Source of the DNA: Tethya wilhelma
Lineage: Eukaryota; Porifera; Demospongiae; Tethyida; Tethyidae
Assembly (NCBI GenBank): GCA_964030475.1
Contig: CAXIPT010000002.1
Location: 8,013,331 to 8,077,330, forward strand
Direction of reading: 5' to 3'
Length of the DNA: 64,000 nt
Shown here: piece by piece, positions 1-11,298 of the stretch
Position numbering within the stretch: the first letter of the stretch is position 1
Layout: every line of letters starts with the position of its first letter
Notes under the pieces: model-generated
What the model was told of the DNA's origin: nothing
Databases searched by the model: none
Seen by the model: the letters and a program-made list of their open reading frames with translations, nothing else
Program-made: the position numbers and the translations under genes

Positions 1-213
1 ATCTGGATTCTTATTATTTTTCTTGTTGTGGTTTTCTGTGTGTTATTTTCTGTCTTGGTCCTTCTGTTTGTGTATGTGATCATTGTCCCTAGGGATCCAC
101 CTTCAAATCCTTATGTCCAGTTGCAGTCTACTCCTCGTGTCAATAGGTCTTCAAGGCTGCGTCGAAGGTGGCAACAACGCCGTCAGTACACCATGCAACA
201 ACAGGCCGTCTAG
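1..213 (+). CDS. Possible C-terminal exon of a membrane protein (partial)
   Basis: The frame is open from base 1 to a TAG at 211-213. It reads as about 27 strongly hydrophobic residues (a plausible membrane segment), then a polar tail rich in Arg and Gln (RLRRRWQQRRQY). No family is recognised. If real, it is the 3' end of a gene that starts left of the window. The problem is the neighbour: DNA ligase IV coding starts at 800 on the same strand with about its first 490 residues missing, and 214-799 has no room for them. Either this frame is a chance ORF inside a ligase intron, or the ligase upstream part is lost or misassembled. T-rich DNA easily gives hydrophobic frames, so confidence is low. 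Confidence 0.2.
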   Translation: MWILIIFLVVVFCVLFSVLVLLFVYVIIVPRDPPSNPYVQLQSTPRVNRSSRLRRRWQQRRQYTMQQQAV

Positions 214-799
214 CACAAGACATTATCTATCTTTAGTCCTTCTAGCTTGCATCTGTCAAACAAACTTTAGACTCCACCCAAACATCACTATTTTTTGTGT
301 TTATCATTGCTACGTACAATAATGGTATTCACTCAAGCATATTGTACAGTATGTATGTATAGCCCACATTGCAATTTTAGTAAGGGAATTGTTTTGTTTA
401 ATTCCTGATTTTTTGTTTCATGCATACTGTACCATGATGATACGATGAATTCAAAATGAAGTGATTGTTAAATGCAGTTTGTGTTAGCCACTAGCATTGA
501 TTAAATTAATGGTGGTTGCATGCATCCTAGTCAAAACTTATTTGAGAGAATCGAGAGAATCGATGATCTAGCTATCATTGTCTAATTCTGACACACTCAC
601 CTACATCAATTTTTGATAGCTTTTGTTCTTGATTTTTTTTTTTAGTATTTTTTTTAACAATTTATTATTAATGTTTACATTTTGTATGATAACAATGAAT
701 GGAATCTGCTCGTTTGAAACAATTATTACATCCATTGACTGTCGGAATGCTGTGCTGCTTGTAAGTAAAATGGCCTGTGTGTTCTCTATACACATGTAG
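214..799. other. Non-coding, probably intron of the ligase gene
   Basis: AT-rich sequence with long T runs (about 628-655). I searched for the ligase segment that should precede residue VGSG (a Gly-rich GGY..G motif) and did not find it. The acceptor ending ATGTAG at 794-799 opens the first ligase exon. Confidence 0.4.
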
Positions 800-2703
800 G
801 TTGGTTCTGGGTATAGCCTCTCTGAGTTGCGTGATCTTGGTCACAAACTTAAACCTCACTGGAAACCATTCAACACTAAACATCCACCTGAGTGTGTTCT
901 CCTTGCTCCGGGATTCAGGGTTAGACACTTTAGTCTTGGCTAGTCTTGACTGGATATAATATTATTATTATTGGTTGTTCATGTATCTAGGAGAAACCCG
1001 ACCTCTGGATCGAGCCATGGAATTCCACCATCATCCAAATCAGAGCAGCTGAGATCATTGTCTCAGATAAGTAAGACCACACTAGTGTATTTGCAGAATT
1101 CATTGTGTAGCAATGCAATGCTTACTCATATGTTTTGTATATAACTTTTCCTTGAGACAATGCTACTCTGATGAACTAGTCTTTACTGTGATGTGCTCTC
1201 TCTCTCTCTCTCCTCCTCAGGTACAAGTGTGGTTGTACTCTACGTTTTCCTCGTGTGGAGAAAGTTAGAGATGACAAGGACTGGTTTGATTGCATGACTG
1301 TCGATGAGTTGGAGCAACTAAAATCGGTATGCTACATAGAATATTACCACCACTGTTATCCAGTGCTAGATTTTAATTCAAGACTCTCATGTAAGTTTAC
1401 GAAATTGTATAAGATGCATGGATACACTACCTCTGGCCACAGCCTTCAAATGTGTATTGCACTATTGGTTTGGTAAAGATCACCAATGTAATAACATCAT
1501 TATTGATAATCCTTACTAATGATATTGACTTGTATCTATGTATACCACTTTTCCATCGACTATATTGCACACAAACTTCCAATGTTCTTATAAAGAGATT
1601 GCATGCTATTAATCAACACCACATTTTTTGCATCTGGAACACGTGATCAATATTTGGAGAGGTTTAGTGGCTAAGTTACACTCACATCACTATCATAGTT
1701 GTCACGTTCACAATTTTAACATATGACCCTTTTTACATGTAGCATTCAGTAGAATGTCCATATGGCACAAAAGTTACTAATTAATGGTCAATGTTGGCCT
1801 AGTTAAATTATCACACGGTTATTGTAAAATGAATTATCTATGATTCCAGATGGCATCTGGTAAGCTGTTCCATGCTCACTTTGACGACTCTGAGGCTCAA
1901 CCAGCCACCAAGAAACGTAGGGTGGCCTCATCACGCATTGAAAGGCCTCGGGGTGTGGCCTCTCAGTTCAGACAGACTGACATCACTGACGTGGAAAGAG
2001 TGTCAAAGATGTTTGAAGGGAAAGAGTTTTGTGTCGTCAATGGACCTAGAAATTTACCCAAAGATGAGCTTGAGAGGAAGATTGCTGAGGTATTAACGCT
2101 ATAGTTGGGATAAACATATGGTTTTACTAATGCATACAAATTGTATTGTAAATTTTACATACCATAATATAATTATATACACGTACAAATGGTTCAAATG
2201 CAGTAGACTAAGTGTTTATTTCATTTTATGTCTTCCTGTAGCACGGTGGTACATTCATACAAAACCCAGGCCCTGAAACATTTTGTGTGCTTGTAAGCAA
2301 GAAAATTGTGCGTGCTAATAACATTATCAGGTAATCATAATATCAGTCATTTATGCCATCAGCAGTTTTAGTGTCAGCTGATATGATGTGTTTCTTTTGT
2401 CCTTCAGCACTGGTCTTTACGATGTTGTTAAGACTGAATGGATGCAAAATTGCTTGGTATGTTTATTGGTAGTCTTGTCATGTTTGTCAATCAGCCAGGC
2501 CTTCCCCATCAGGCCTTCCCCACCAAGCCTTGCCTACCATGCATTCACTTGAATTGTTTTGACTAAGATGACTTACAAAGCTGATGCATGTAATTGTTTC
2601 AAAAATTTTCACTTTGAAATGTCAACTGATTCTTGTGTGCCTAATTTTTGTGGACCAAGGAATTTTCTCTCTATAGCTTCTTATATCCCTCCTCCTCATC
2701 TAT

Positions 2704-2743
<40 letters not shown>

Positions 2744-2758
2744 ACACACACACACACA

Positions 2759-2834
<76 letters not shown>

Positions 2835-4382
2835 CACACACACACATCTCTATCACCATTGGCTCTGTTGTATTGATATTGATCACAGTTATTGTGTGCA
2901 TGTGTGTGTGATTCTTGAAAGTCTATGATCTACAATTTTTTTTCTTCGTTCCCTCTCACATTGTATCCATATAGTCTGCTGGAGAGTGTCTGCCTTTCTC
3001 ACCAGAGTATATGCTCAATATTTCTTCAGCAACAATGAAGAAATTTGCTGAACTCTATGATCGGGTAAATTGTTTTCACCTCTACACCATTGAGACTATA
3101 CATATGTTGCACAACGATTTCATTTCTCTTGTTTAATTGTAAAGCATGGAGACAGTTACACTGAGGATGCAACTGAAGAGACACTGAAAACAGTCTTTGG
3201 TAAAGTCCAGGAAAAGGTATTCTGACCGCATGCATGGCATTGGTTGCCTGAGTGTTTCTACATTGAATAGCTTTGCTTTTAGGTAGTGTGGGTTGGCCAG
3301 CAGCTAAAAGAAATCCTTTTTTATCAAACTTAGATCATTGATAATTTAAGTTGACTGATATCTACACTTTTAAGTTATTTCACATCATTGTGATGTGCAC
3401 GTGTCTTGTATCCGATATACATGTGCAGTGTGGCAGTGACTTGCCCATGACTACTGAAGAGATAGCTATTATTGAAGAGCGCTACTTTCCCGATGACAGT
3501 CTTGGTGGACTGTTTAGACAGTACAAGTGAGGAAACCAATGTGAAAATTACATCATAACGTATTTCAGCATTATATATATTATTTTTGAAGATTTTATTT
3601 GGACAAGTACACAGAAGTAGGAACACCTTCCACGGTAAAATAAAAAATTTTATGTTAATTCTTCGTACTTAGAAACCTGAAAGTATGTACATTCACAGGC
3701 AGTTGAAAATAAATACTTGCAGTTGTCAATTTCAATCTAAAAATCTTTCAAAATCATAACTTTAGTGATCATGCTTTTGTTATTCCTCTCTTTCTTACAG
3801 GCAATTAATACCAGCTCTCTAGACTTGATTGGTCTTGATATTCAGTTGTATGGTGGGACTATAGTGGACACATTCACTGAGGATGTCACACATGTGGTCA
3901 TGGACAAAAGGTAATGAAAAACTTTATCATACAGGATAAACCAGCAGGTAGCCTTGTTTTCAGGCCTTCTGCTTGCTGCTATTATTGTTTTATTTAAATT
4001 TATGTTGATAATTTTTATTTGTTGGTGTGTCCGGTAAAATCATCAACATAATAAATCAATAATTGAACAATTGTAGCACTCAGAAGACCCAGGGTTCAAT
4101 TGCCGGTCATGTATACACATTTAAATTATTATAGTGATAGGGTTTAAACTCATTGTGAGAGTTTTTGTTTGATGCCTTCATTGTGTGCAACTCATAAAGG
4201 TATATGGTGATGCAGTGCTATAACCAACCCTTCACTGCAGGGACTTGAGTCGAGTATCTCGACTGAGAGCACTGGAGAGAGGTCATCGTCACAAGCACCA
4301 TTTTGTGACCTCTGACTGGGTAGCTGATAGCATTGCTTGCGAATTCTTGAAGAATGAAAGACTCTATGAACCAAAAAGTTGA
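800..4382 (+). CDS. LIG4: DNA ligase IV, C-terminal part (12 exons)
   Basis: Seals double-strand breaks in non-homologous end joining, as a nuclear complex with XRCC4. Exons: 800-919, 991-1070, 1221-1326, 1850-2089, 2242-2330, 2408-2456, 2975-3064, 3145-3216, 3429-3526, 3592-3634, 3801-3910, 4241-4382 (TGA). Every junction is GT-AG and all phases agree, giving 412 codons and a stop. The first exons are the end of the OB-fold region ([20 protein letters not shown], then [19 protein letters not shown], both close to vertebrate LIG4). BRCT1 runs from [14 protein letters not shown] to KTEWMQNCL. The linker with YDRHGDSY and a following amphipathic stretch corresponds to the XRCC4-binding clamp. 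BRCT2 runs from [15 protein letters not shown] to [11 protein letters not shown]. The N-terminal catalytic half, including the KxDG lysine, is not in the window. The intron after 2456 holds a long AC microsatellite. Confidence 0.95.
2705..2847. repeat. (AC)n microsatellite in a ligase IV intron
   Basis: About 140 bases of nearly pure AC dinucleotides with a few CCC and AAA interruptions, inside the intron 2457-2974. ORFs across it are artefacts of the repeat. Confidence 0.95.
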
Positions 4383-4501
4383 ACATGTATTGTGAGATAT
4401 ACATAATCTTATGTTTAATAGTTAATTGTGCAATGTCATAATAATATAGAGTATTATACATTACAGCAAGAGCATTATCCTGTAATCTGTCCTATAGTGC
4501 T

Positions 4502-4656
4502 GTGTCACAATTGTTTGATGGGATCACGACCTTTATAATGTTATTCATGCATGCATTAGCTTGCAGTATCCATGGCCTCATAGTGGGAGGCCGTTCTTAT
4601 GCACATGAATAACATTATATATTTTGTAACCCATCAAACAGTTGTTCGACACTAAA
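4502..4656. mobile_element. Short palindromic MITE of about 155 bp
   Basis: The ends are imperfect inverted repeats: gtgtcacaattgtttgatgg on the left, and ccatcaaacagttgt then gacac on the right. Further inside, ataatgttattcatg pairs with catgaataacattat. Non-coding. It lies 120 bp downstream of the ligase IV stop. Confidence 0.6.
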
Positions 4657-5168
4657 TAAAATATATACTCTTGATTACAGTAGGTGGGCCTTATAGACTT
4701 CATGCATTGTAATGATCACAGCTAGGCTCTCAGATATAGATCTAGTTCGCTACTACATGCAAGACCTAAAACTCTCAGAACCTTTTCACTTAACACTCAA
4801 GATACAGTGGACTTAGCAATTAAGAAGCCACTAAATAGTACATTTTTTGAAGCGTAAAGATGCCAGTATACCTTATAATACGTATGTACTAGCTGAATTA
4901 ATTACTTGAACATGGTTTCAAGATAACTAAAAGTGCATGGTTGAGCCAGTATTTTTATATCACTGTTTGCGATTATATAATATTATGGAAACAAACTTCG
5001 TTTCCATAGAAAAACGTAATTTGCTTTGCATGACATTATGCTGTCAACATGTAGCTTAAGAAGTAACAAAATTACATGTACTTCACGATCTTACCTAGAT
5101 TTAGGTTGCCTGGCTACACAATGAAAAGTTAGCCAATTAGACAAAGCAAAACCATATGCATTCCAATA
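4657..5168. other. Intergenic, no gene seen
   Basis: AT-rich sequence with stops in all frames and no recognisable repeat ends or coding segment. Confidence 0.5.
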
Positions 5169-5800
5169 ACCTCGTGCCCAGGCTCCTCCTTCACGAATAT
5201 TTTCCTTGCGCGTCCACCTTGCATGGTGTCCATCTATACGTCATGCACGTGATATTTGATACCAGGCTCTCTCCTTGCTTATTTTCGAGCTTAGTGGTAA
5301 AGACCGCAACAAGACATTTACGTGAGCAAGTCCAGGGCTTCAGCATCATTTTTGCCAGTCTAAGAACACTGAGAGAGCTACGAGTGGATAAAGATGAGAT
5401 TAAAGAAGACCAAGGGCACTTATAGTAGCTTCTAATGATTGTCAATTCAACAGCAGATAAATATTAGCCTCTTGTATCAGCTCTTTCAGTTCAGAGTTCA
5501 GTCTCCATTCTTCTGTCAGCCCTCAACAAGACACACAGACAAACTGACGATCACAAATAGTGAGCAGAAGGTTTATTTTTTGGTCTTCACTAGCTGAAGA
5601 AGCTTAATTACAACAGGCATACAACAGTTTTTTCAAGTATATTTTTGTCCATTTTGTCCTGCTTGCGGTAACTCCCAGGAAAACTTCGACTGCATATTGA
5701 TGCATATTCAAAATGACTACGTCATGCACGTGATACCAGTCTCTCTAGTTCTCCTAACTGTAGGAAATATTCGTGAGGTAGGAGCCTGGCAATGAGGCTA
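5169..5800. mobile_element. TIR element, family F (copy 1), about 630 bp
   Basis: The left end reads cctcgtgcccaggctcctcc and then tcacgaatatttcct. The reverse complement of the right end reads tagcctcattgccaggctcc and then tacctcacgaatatttcct, giving inverted repeats of about 37 bp. Flanks gcattccaa and gcattttaa could be an old 9-bp target duplication. The overlapping 80-90 codon ORFs are on both strands and not convincing. Other family members are at 17317-17390, 19892-19973 and 48990-49810. Confidence 0.7.
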
Positions 5801-5950
5801 GCATTTTAACACTCAGTTGGATTATTTTTCTGTAATTATTTTTGCTACTTGTTTTTTTGTTGTTGTTTTTGTTGTTGACTTTTGTCCAAATGTCAAATGT
5901 CACAAGATTCAGTATGTATTCATTATGTATGATATGACTTTTGTCCAAAT

Positions 5951-5999
5951 GTCATATATCACAAGTGACCTACCCTGTAGGTCACTTGTGATATATGAC
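5951..5999. repeat. Perfect 22-bp inverted repeat (hairpin)
   Basis: Arms 5951-5972 and 5978-5999 are perfectly complementary (gtcatatatcacaagtgacc and so on) around a 5-base loop ccctg. The left arm is also part of a direct repeat of the sequence at about 5873-5905 (gacttttgtccaaatgtca). It is 250 bp upstream of the membrane protein gene at 6256. Confidence 0.9.
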
Positions 6000-6255
6000 T
6001 ACTGGTACCAGACTTTCTCATACCTGTTTTCAAAGAAAATATTCACAGAGGAGAAGCCTGGGAATGAAGCTACCCCAGAGACTAGTGGGAGTATGTTTGT
6101 GTAACTGCATGTGTAATGTGTGTGCACATATGCTACATAAATATGTACATCCTTGATTATATCATTATGGAATGTGCAGCATATCGATTGTAACAGGAAG
6201 CTCGAATGACATGCTGATAGCATTATAAACCAACTGTGGTTGCATCATTTTCACA

Positions 6256-7170
6256 TTGCTTGTTGATAAGAATCTTATCAATATGGATAAAAAGGAGTTT
6301 GAAGACAGTTCACCAGTTCCCATCTACTCTAAAATGCATATGGGATTTGAAGATAGCACCCAAGAGCTGTTACAGTCAAGAAAAAAATGTAGAAAGAGAA
6401 ACTTGTTGCTGATAACTATAATTGTGGCAGCTGTTGTATTCTTTGTTGCATCCATTCTATCCATGTCTCTAACCATCACCTTGACAAAAGCTAACACGAG
6501 CAGTAACAATCAACATGGGATAGCTCAACCAAATGTGGACTTTCACAAATTGGTTTTTAAAGCAGATTTAACAACTGGTGAAACTTTCATTGCCCCTAAT
6601 AATGGACTAGTTCTCACTTCTCCCCTGGTAGCATCCACTACTGGAGTCTGTGCCCATCAATTAAGGAGTGCTAAAAATAACCTTCCCTTCTACCCAGCCA
6701 CGATATCAGGTGATGAAGTTTGATCTGTACTTTAACCTTTCTCTTGTAAATTCCTCTCAATCTGGAGGTTGGAACTTTGACATAGCAGACTCTATACCAA
6801 TAACGGATATGGTGGTGATCAAGGAGACACATCCAATGCTGCCGAAGTTCACAACATTCGTACCAACTGGTATGTGTATTCAAACATCCTACCAGGATAC
6901 ACAGAGTATACACAAGATGGATTGCTGGTGGACTTATCTAGGAATGTGATAACAGAACATGTGACAATCTCAGTTGGAGACGAGTATGTAGCCTTTGACA
7001 ACCATGCTGGATTCCAGAGAAGTTATCAGAGTTCATATCTATTCACTCTTAGTGGCCAGAGGCCTACATATGGCAATGTGAATTATGACATCTTTTTCAG
7101 CATGAATCGAGTTGTAACGAGTACATTTCGAAGAGGGGTGGGACTTTGTCATGCTGAAATTCATGTTTAA
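6256..7170 (+). pseudogene. Type II membrane protein with two compensating frameshifts
   Basis: A single-exon frame of about 304 codons. Starts at 6256 or at the second Met (6283). Order: a short acidic cytoplasmic part, basic residues KKCRKR, a membrane segment at about residues 54-76 (NLLLITIIVAAVVFFVASIL), then a luminal or extracellular domain. The first frame stops at 6723. Coding continues one frame over as FDLYFNLSLVNSSQSGGWNF (about 6722-6790), then returns to the first frame as LYTNNGYGGDQGDTSNAAEV and runs to TAA at 7168-7170. One extra base near 6719-6722 and one missing base near 6787-6792 restore the frame. An intron from cag/gtgatg (6711) to tag/cagac does not work, because the phases disagree. 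The domain family is not recognised. It could be a recent pseudogene, a polymorphism or sequence error. Confidence 0.55.
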
Positions 7171-7495
7171 AGTCTATACTGCAATTATAAACATAGAAAT
7201 AAGCAACAGTTTATGATTTTTGCTCGATGCGTGCAATTAATTTTTATGTAGTAATTTTTATAGTTGTGAATTAGTCACAATTATTATATATATAATTATA
7301 GAATATAGGCCGCACATGAAATAGACTGTAAGTTTTTTTGATTTTTATCAGATCCAGGGAAGCTGAAATGACTTGGTATATTTAATTTGATTATTTATAG
7401 TCATTAATTGTTTAATATGATACATAATAATGATAATAGTTATTGTTTGAAATACATTTAGCCTAATAATAGTATATAGCTAGACCCTTTTTTCT
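7171..7495. other. Intergenic, no gene seen
   Basis: AT-rich DNA between the membrane protein gene and MITE A1. Stops in all frames and no repeat ends recognised. Confidence 0.5.
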
Positions 7496-7757
7496 ACAAG
7501 TACAAAAACAGTAAATTAAACATAGGAATGGCCACATCGTAAAAAAGCGAGCAAACAAGATAGGAATGGTTGTCAGATTGAGCGAGTTCATTCCTGTGTC
7601 TACAATATGTCATTGAGCTCAGTAGGGATATGAACATAGGTAACACAGTGAAATGAACTCACTCAATCTGACAACCATTCCTATCTTGTTTGCTCGCTTT
7701 TTTACGATGTGGCCGTTCCTATGTTTGATTTACATTTCTAATGTTTTTTGTACTTGT
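7496..7757. mobile_element. MITE family A, copy 1
   Basis: A long palindrome. The left end runs acaagtacaaaaa, then cataggaatggccacatcg and gcgagcaaacaagatagg. The right end is its reverse complement and finishes gttttttgtacttgt. The central unpaired part is about 60 bp. Copies are at 26820-27045 and 59504-59775. This copy and the one at 59504 share the next 80 bp as well (to about 7835 and 59858), so family A may be part of a longer unit. Confidence 0.85.
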
Positions 7758-7856
7758 TTGTTCTATTTTTTTCGAATAATTGTTTATAATATCAGTGGAA
7801 TATAGTCCAGGCTGAGCAGAGAACTTGCCTGGCAACTTGTGATAGCCTGCCTTCTC

Positions 7857-8804
7857 TGGCAAGTTAAGGACCGGCTCCCTAATTAAGGAAAAAAATTATT
7901 TGAACTAAGAATATCTTTATCATTTAACTTGCTCTCACCATGGTAACACATGTGAATGATGCTCCGAACATCCTTAATGATTTGCCCTGGTTACCATAGT
8001 CACCAATCCCATTATGAATATTCATGAAAATATCTTCAATTAAAATCCCGGAAATGATATGCAGTTGCCATGGCAACCAAAATTTTTTCACTGAATCTTG
8101 TGTTATAATACTATATTTTTATCCATTGATATCATGTTGCCATGGAGAGCTACAGCTTAATTGAAGATCAGAGTAGGACACGTCAGTAAATTTTGGGTGT
8201 GCATTAAATGAAAGTGCTGCACAGTGGCGTAGCTAGACACAAACAGTTGGTACGGCACTGAAGCAATTGAGGTACGCCCTTTTTGCTTGATGACCTTTAC
8301 CGTTTTACTTCACAGCAAGAATTTGACATTGAAAATGCCATTCAAGGAGTTCTGAGCGGTCTGAACTTGCTACATCAGTCCGGAATTAGGTCAGTTATCC
8401 TTCACAGCCATTAAAATTTCAGTCTTGTTGCTCACATGAGTTTGTGCTGAATGAACAGACTGCCAGCTGATTGGTAATTTGGTAGGGCACCGTGAACTAA
8501 AGGTAGGGCACAGGCCCTGGTAGGCCCTGGTTTGGCTACGCCACTGGTGTTGCATATCTGCTATAGCACAAGATTTCACATAAAATTTTGGTTACCATGG
8601 CAACTGCATATAATTTTCGGAAAAGTAATTGAAGATATTTTCATGAATATTCATATTGAGATTGGTCATGTGACTCAGGTAACCAGTAAGGATGTTCGGA
8701 GCATCGTTCACATGCATTACCATGGTGAAGCATGATAAAGAGATATTCTTAGTTCGAATAATTTTTTCCTTAATTAGGGAGCCGGTCCATAACTTGCCAG
8801 AGTT
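7857..8804. mobile_element. Long inverted-repeat element with about 230-bp arms
   Basis: The left arm (7857-8090: tggcaagttaaggaccggct, ccctaattaaggaaaaaa, ccatggtaacacatgtgaat) is mirrored by the right arm (8580-8804: ttccttaattagggagccgg, tccataacttgccaga). Arms are diverged but unmistakable. The middle holds a separate MITE at 8222-8546. No coding capacity. Confidence 0.8.
8222..8546. mobile_element. hAT-like MITE nested in the inverted-repeat element
   Basis: Ends cagtggcgtagc and gctacgccactg are inverted repeats. Flanks gtgctgca and gtgttgca are an 8-bp target duplication with one mismatch, as expected for hAT elements. CAGTGGCGTAGC-type ends are widespread in non-autonomous hAT elements of animals (family knowledge). 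Confidence 0.75.
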
Positions 8805-9421
8805 GACGGTCCAGTCTACACTAAGACTTTCAGAAATACATACTATTTATCCAACATTTTGGATTTGTACAGAGAGTATGGGAGATAATGAGATTCATAC
8901 TACATGTGGCAAGTTGTAAATTAGCTGTTATTTCTACCAGTTATAACTCGTGTTCAGGACTAGTTCAGTTCAAACTAGTATGATTTTTAAGCAGAGGAGG
9001 TCAAGCACTCTGGATTGATATCAAAGTAAACTACAGCCAAGTAGCTATAGCTACCATGGAATGGAGAAGACAACTTTGAAATTGGATCAAATCTGTACTG
9101 AGCATGTATGAAGCTTACAGAGTACAGTTTTAAATGTCTACATCTTGGACAAATATTTGCTGTATTAATCAAGGGTCCACAGAGTTCTAGTCAGCACTGA
9201 AATGTAGCTCTACACTTTGTCTAATAAACTGTAAAGAGTTAGACTGCTAGCGCATGGTAGACAGTGAAAAGTTGCCATCTTTGCTGGGCATATATGTTTT
9301 AGAACTTCCACCAAAATTAATGATATTCATGTACTTTGAAATTGGATCAAATTGGTACTGGATACCTCGATCTGCTTGTGTAAAATTCAGATCTAGATAT
9401 CAATTCTAAAGTACTACGTAT
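8805..9421. other. No gene seen
   Basis: About 600 bp with only short unrelated frames. The phrase actttgaaattggatcaaat recurs at about 9071 and 9337, a weak direct repeat. Confidence 0.4.
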
Positions 9422-10416
9422 ACAAGTAATAAAAATTTCAAAAAATAAGTCGTGTAGGAATGGGCAGTGCATTAAAAAGTATTGGAACAAGGCATGCCTC
9501 ATTTTCGGCACATGTTCTTATTCTTGATCCCTCATAAGGATCATATATATATAAGTGTCGTAAATGCATGCCATGATCTGTACAATAATAATTTTTTTCA
9601 GTGCCTTAGCTATTGCACTGGTTCAAATTCCTACTTTGTAATCAGCTGGCTAAGCAGTTGAGCAAACTCAAATAGGTAACTTATTGTAATAAGCTGGACT
9701 GCTAGCCAAGAGTTGGGTATAAAAAAATGAAGTAGTCATGTGCCGAAAATGAGGCATGCCTTATTGTTCCAATACTTTTTAACACACTGCCCATTCCTAC
9801 ACTACTAATTTTTTGAAATTTTTACTACTTGTTCATTCACTTTTTTCAACACTATAGTGTGGAAACTGTTAGAGACTGGTTAGTCCCTACAAAAAGCTTG
9901 AGTAGCAGCTACATGCACTGCATTAAACTGAAGGAGGATAATGCGCATGCGCATAATGCCACCAGGATAGATAATGACCTTTGAACTCTAACTGCAAAGA
10001 TGGCTGAATTGAAGTACGTGAATTTATACACTAAGTTTCAAAGCTTTCTAGTTTTTGTTTAGGCCTATTTGTGATGAAAACGAGTATCTAGGAAAGTAGT
10101 ACCCATGAACAAGACTTACTTTGTGCTGTCAAAGTTGGTTCAACACATTCTGGTTCTCTGGAAATCCTTTTCAAGTAAGTCAGTTAGGAAGGAAAGAAGT
10201 AACAAAAATGGCACTATTGTGGCTTCCCACTAGTGCTCTCTACGAGTGCTGAGGAAACTTTTTGTGAGTTTTAGGCCTTGCATGTAGTTGGTAATCTGTC
10301 AGTGAGAGCCTCTGACTAACTTTGAAGGTTTAATTTTGTTTGACTAGACTTCAACATTTTGTATTGTGTCTATGGGACAGTCGGCCCATTCCTACTATAC
10401 GTACTACCGTACGTAT
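9422..10416 (+). mobile_element. Family D element, copy 1 (palindromic head plus hairpin tail)
   Basis: Head 9422-9833: a palindrome of about 400 bp opening acaagtaataaaaatttc, then gtaggaatgggcagtgc and ggaacaaggcatgcctc, closing with the reverse complement ending tactacttgt. Tail 9834-10416: single copy, with conserved phrases cacattctggttctctggaa, ggcttcccactag and tgtgtctatgggacagtcgg, then cccattcctac and a terminal hairpin at 10397-10416 (stem ATACGTAC, loop TACC). The head and tail stay together in six copies in this window, so they are one unit. No ORF of note. Confidence 0.8.
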
Positions 10417-10709
10417 GATACTACTTTGAATCTGGAATGAAACAATCCATGCGTGTTGAATATACCAGGCATGGAAAACTGAAAAGAAGCAACTTTGCTC
10501 ATCAAAAACTGTCAGTTTACGTAAGTACTAGAGGGTGCTGTGCAATAAAGCAAGGTATATATGAATATTAATGGCCACTGAGCCTCAAGGAGTGAATTAT
10601 ATTCATTAACCACTACGTGTCACAACTGCAGATTATGACACAACTGTACTATGCATTCCACTTGTATGACACGCTTCCATTTGTGTGGTAAACTTGGGGT
10701 CTTAGTGTT

Positions 10710-11298
10710 GACTGGTCGATGCGGCCTTTCAGACCGGTCAGCTGAAAATCTAAACCTCCAAGCAGGCAATGCGATTTGTGTAAATTACATGTGTGTCTTG
10801 CTAGCTATTGACTTCCCTACTGAAGAACTGAACACAGAGAATGAGAGGATAGGATCTAGGACATGCAGAACTTGGGTGCCCTGCATTATTGCAATAGATT
10901 CCAAATAATGCACACTTAAGGGTCGTTAGGCTAGCTACTTTATGAATAATACATGAGTTTAGAAATTAATGGCGGCGCCATATGGAGAGGCACTTTTCGT
11001 CTTGTATCTATATAGCGACTCAAAGAGAAGCATAAAAAACCGATGGGAAAAGCGATTGAAGACAAAGCGGAAACCAAGTTTCTAAAAGTGAATGGTCTTT
11101 GAGATATGTATACTTTAGTTGTGATGGTTTTAGGCCATATTTTTGGGCTCATTAGAAAGAGATAGAGCTAAATAGTAGCTTAAGAAGCCTTTTAGAGCCA
11201 AGTGCTCAGTTTTTGTAGTTATTCACGTGCCATATTTGTATAGCGCTAATGGGCCATCCATGCCATTCCTATGTACCCAGTACTACCGTACTGGGAAT
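10710..11298 (+). mobile_element. Family E element, copy 1, ending in a hairpin
   Basis: Shares its body with 59895-60555 (tgcggcctttcagac, ctaaacctccaagcaggcaa, tagaaattaatggcggcgcc, gtatagcgctaatgggccatc). Ends in gccattcctatgta and a hairpin at 11276-11295 (stem CCCAGTAC, loop TACC, stem GTACTGGG), then aata. The 85-codon ORF at 10651 lies across this repeat and is not treated as a gene. Confidence 0.75.

Noticed and set aside
2559..2911. ORFs of 76-105 codons rich in His-Thr or Cys-Val
   Set aside because: Translation of the AC microsatellite in a ligase IV intron.
5156..5445. Overlapping 84-89 codon ORFs on both strands
   Set aside because: They lie in a family F transposon, one strand mirrors the other, and no domain or splice signal supports them.
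6711..6789. A short intron in the membrane protein gene
   Set aside because: cag/gtgatg and tag/cagac look like splice sites, but joining them leaves the second part in the wrong frame.
10651..10908. 85-codon ORF
   Set aside because: Most of it is repeated at 59.9-60.05 kb in family E, where the frame is not kept.
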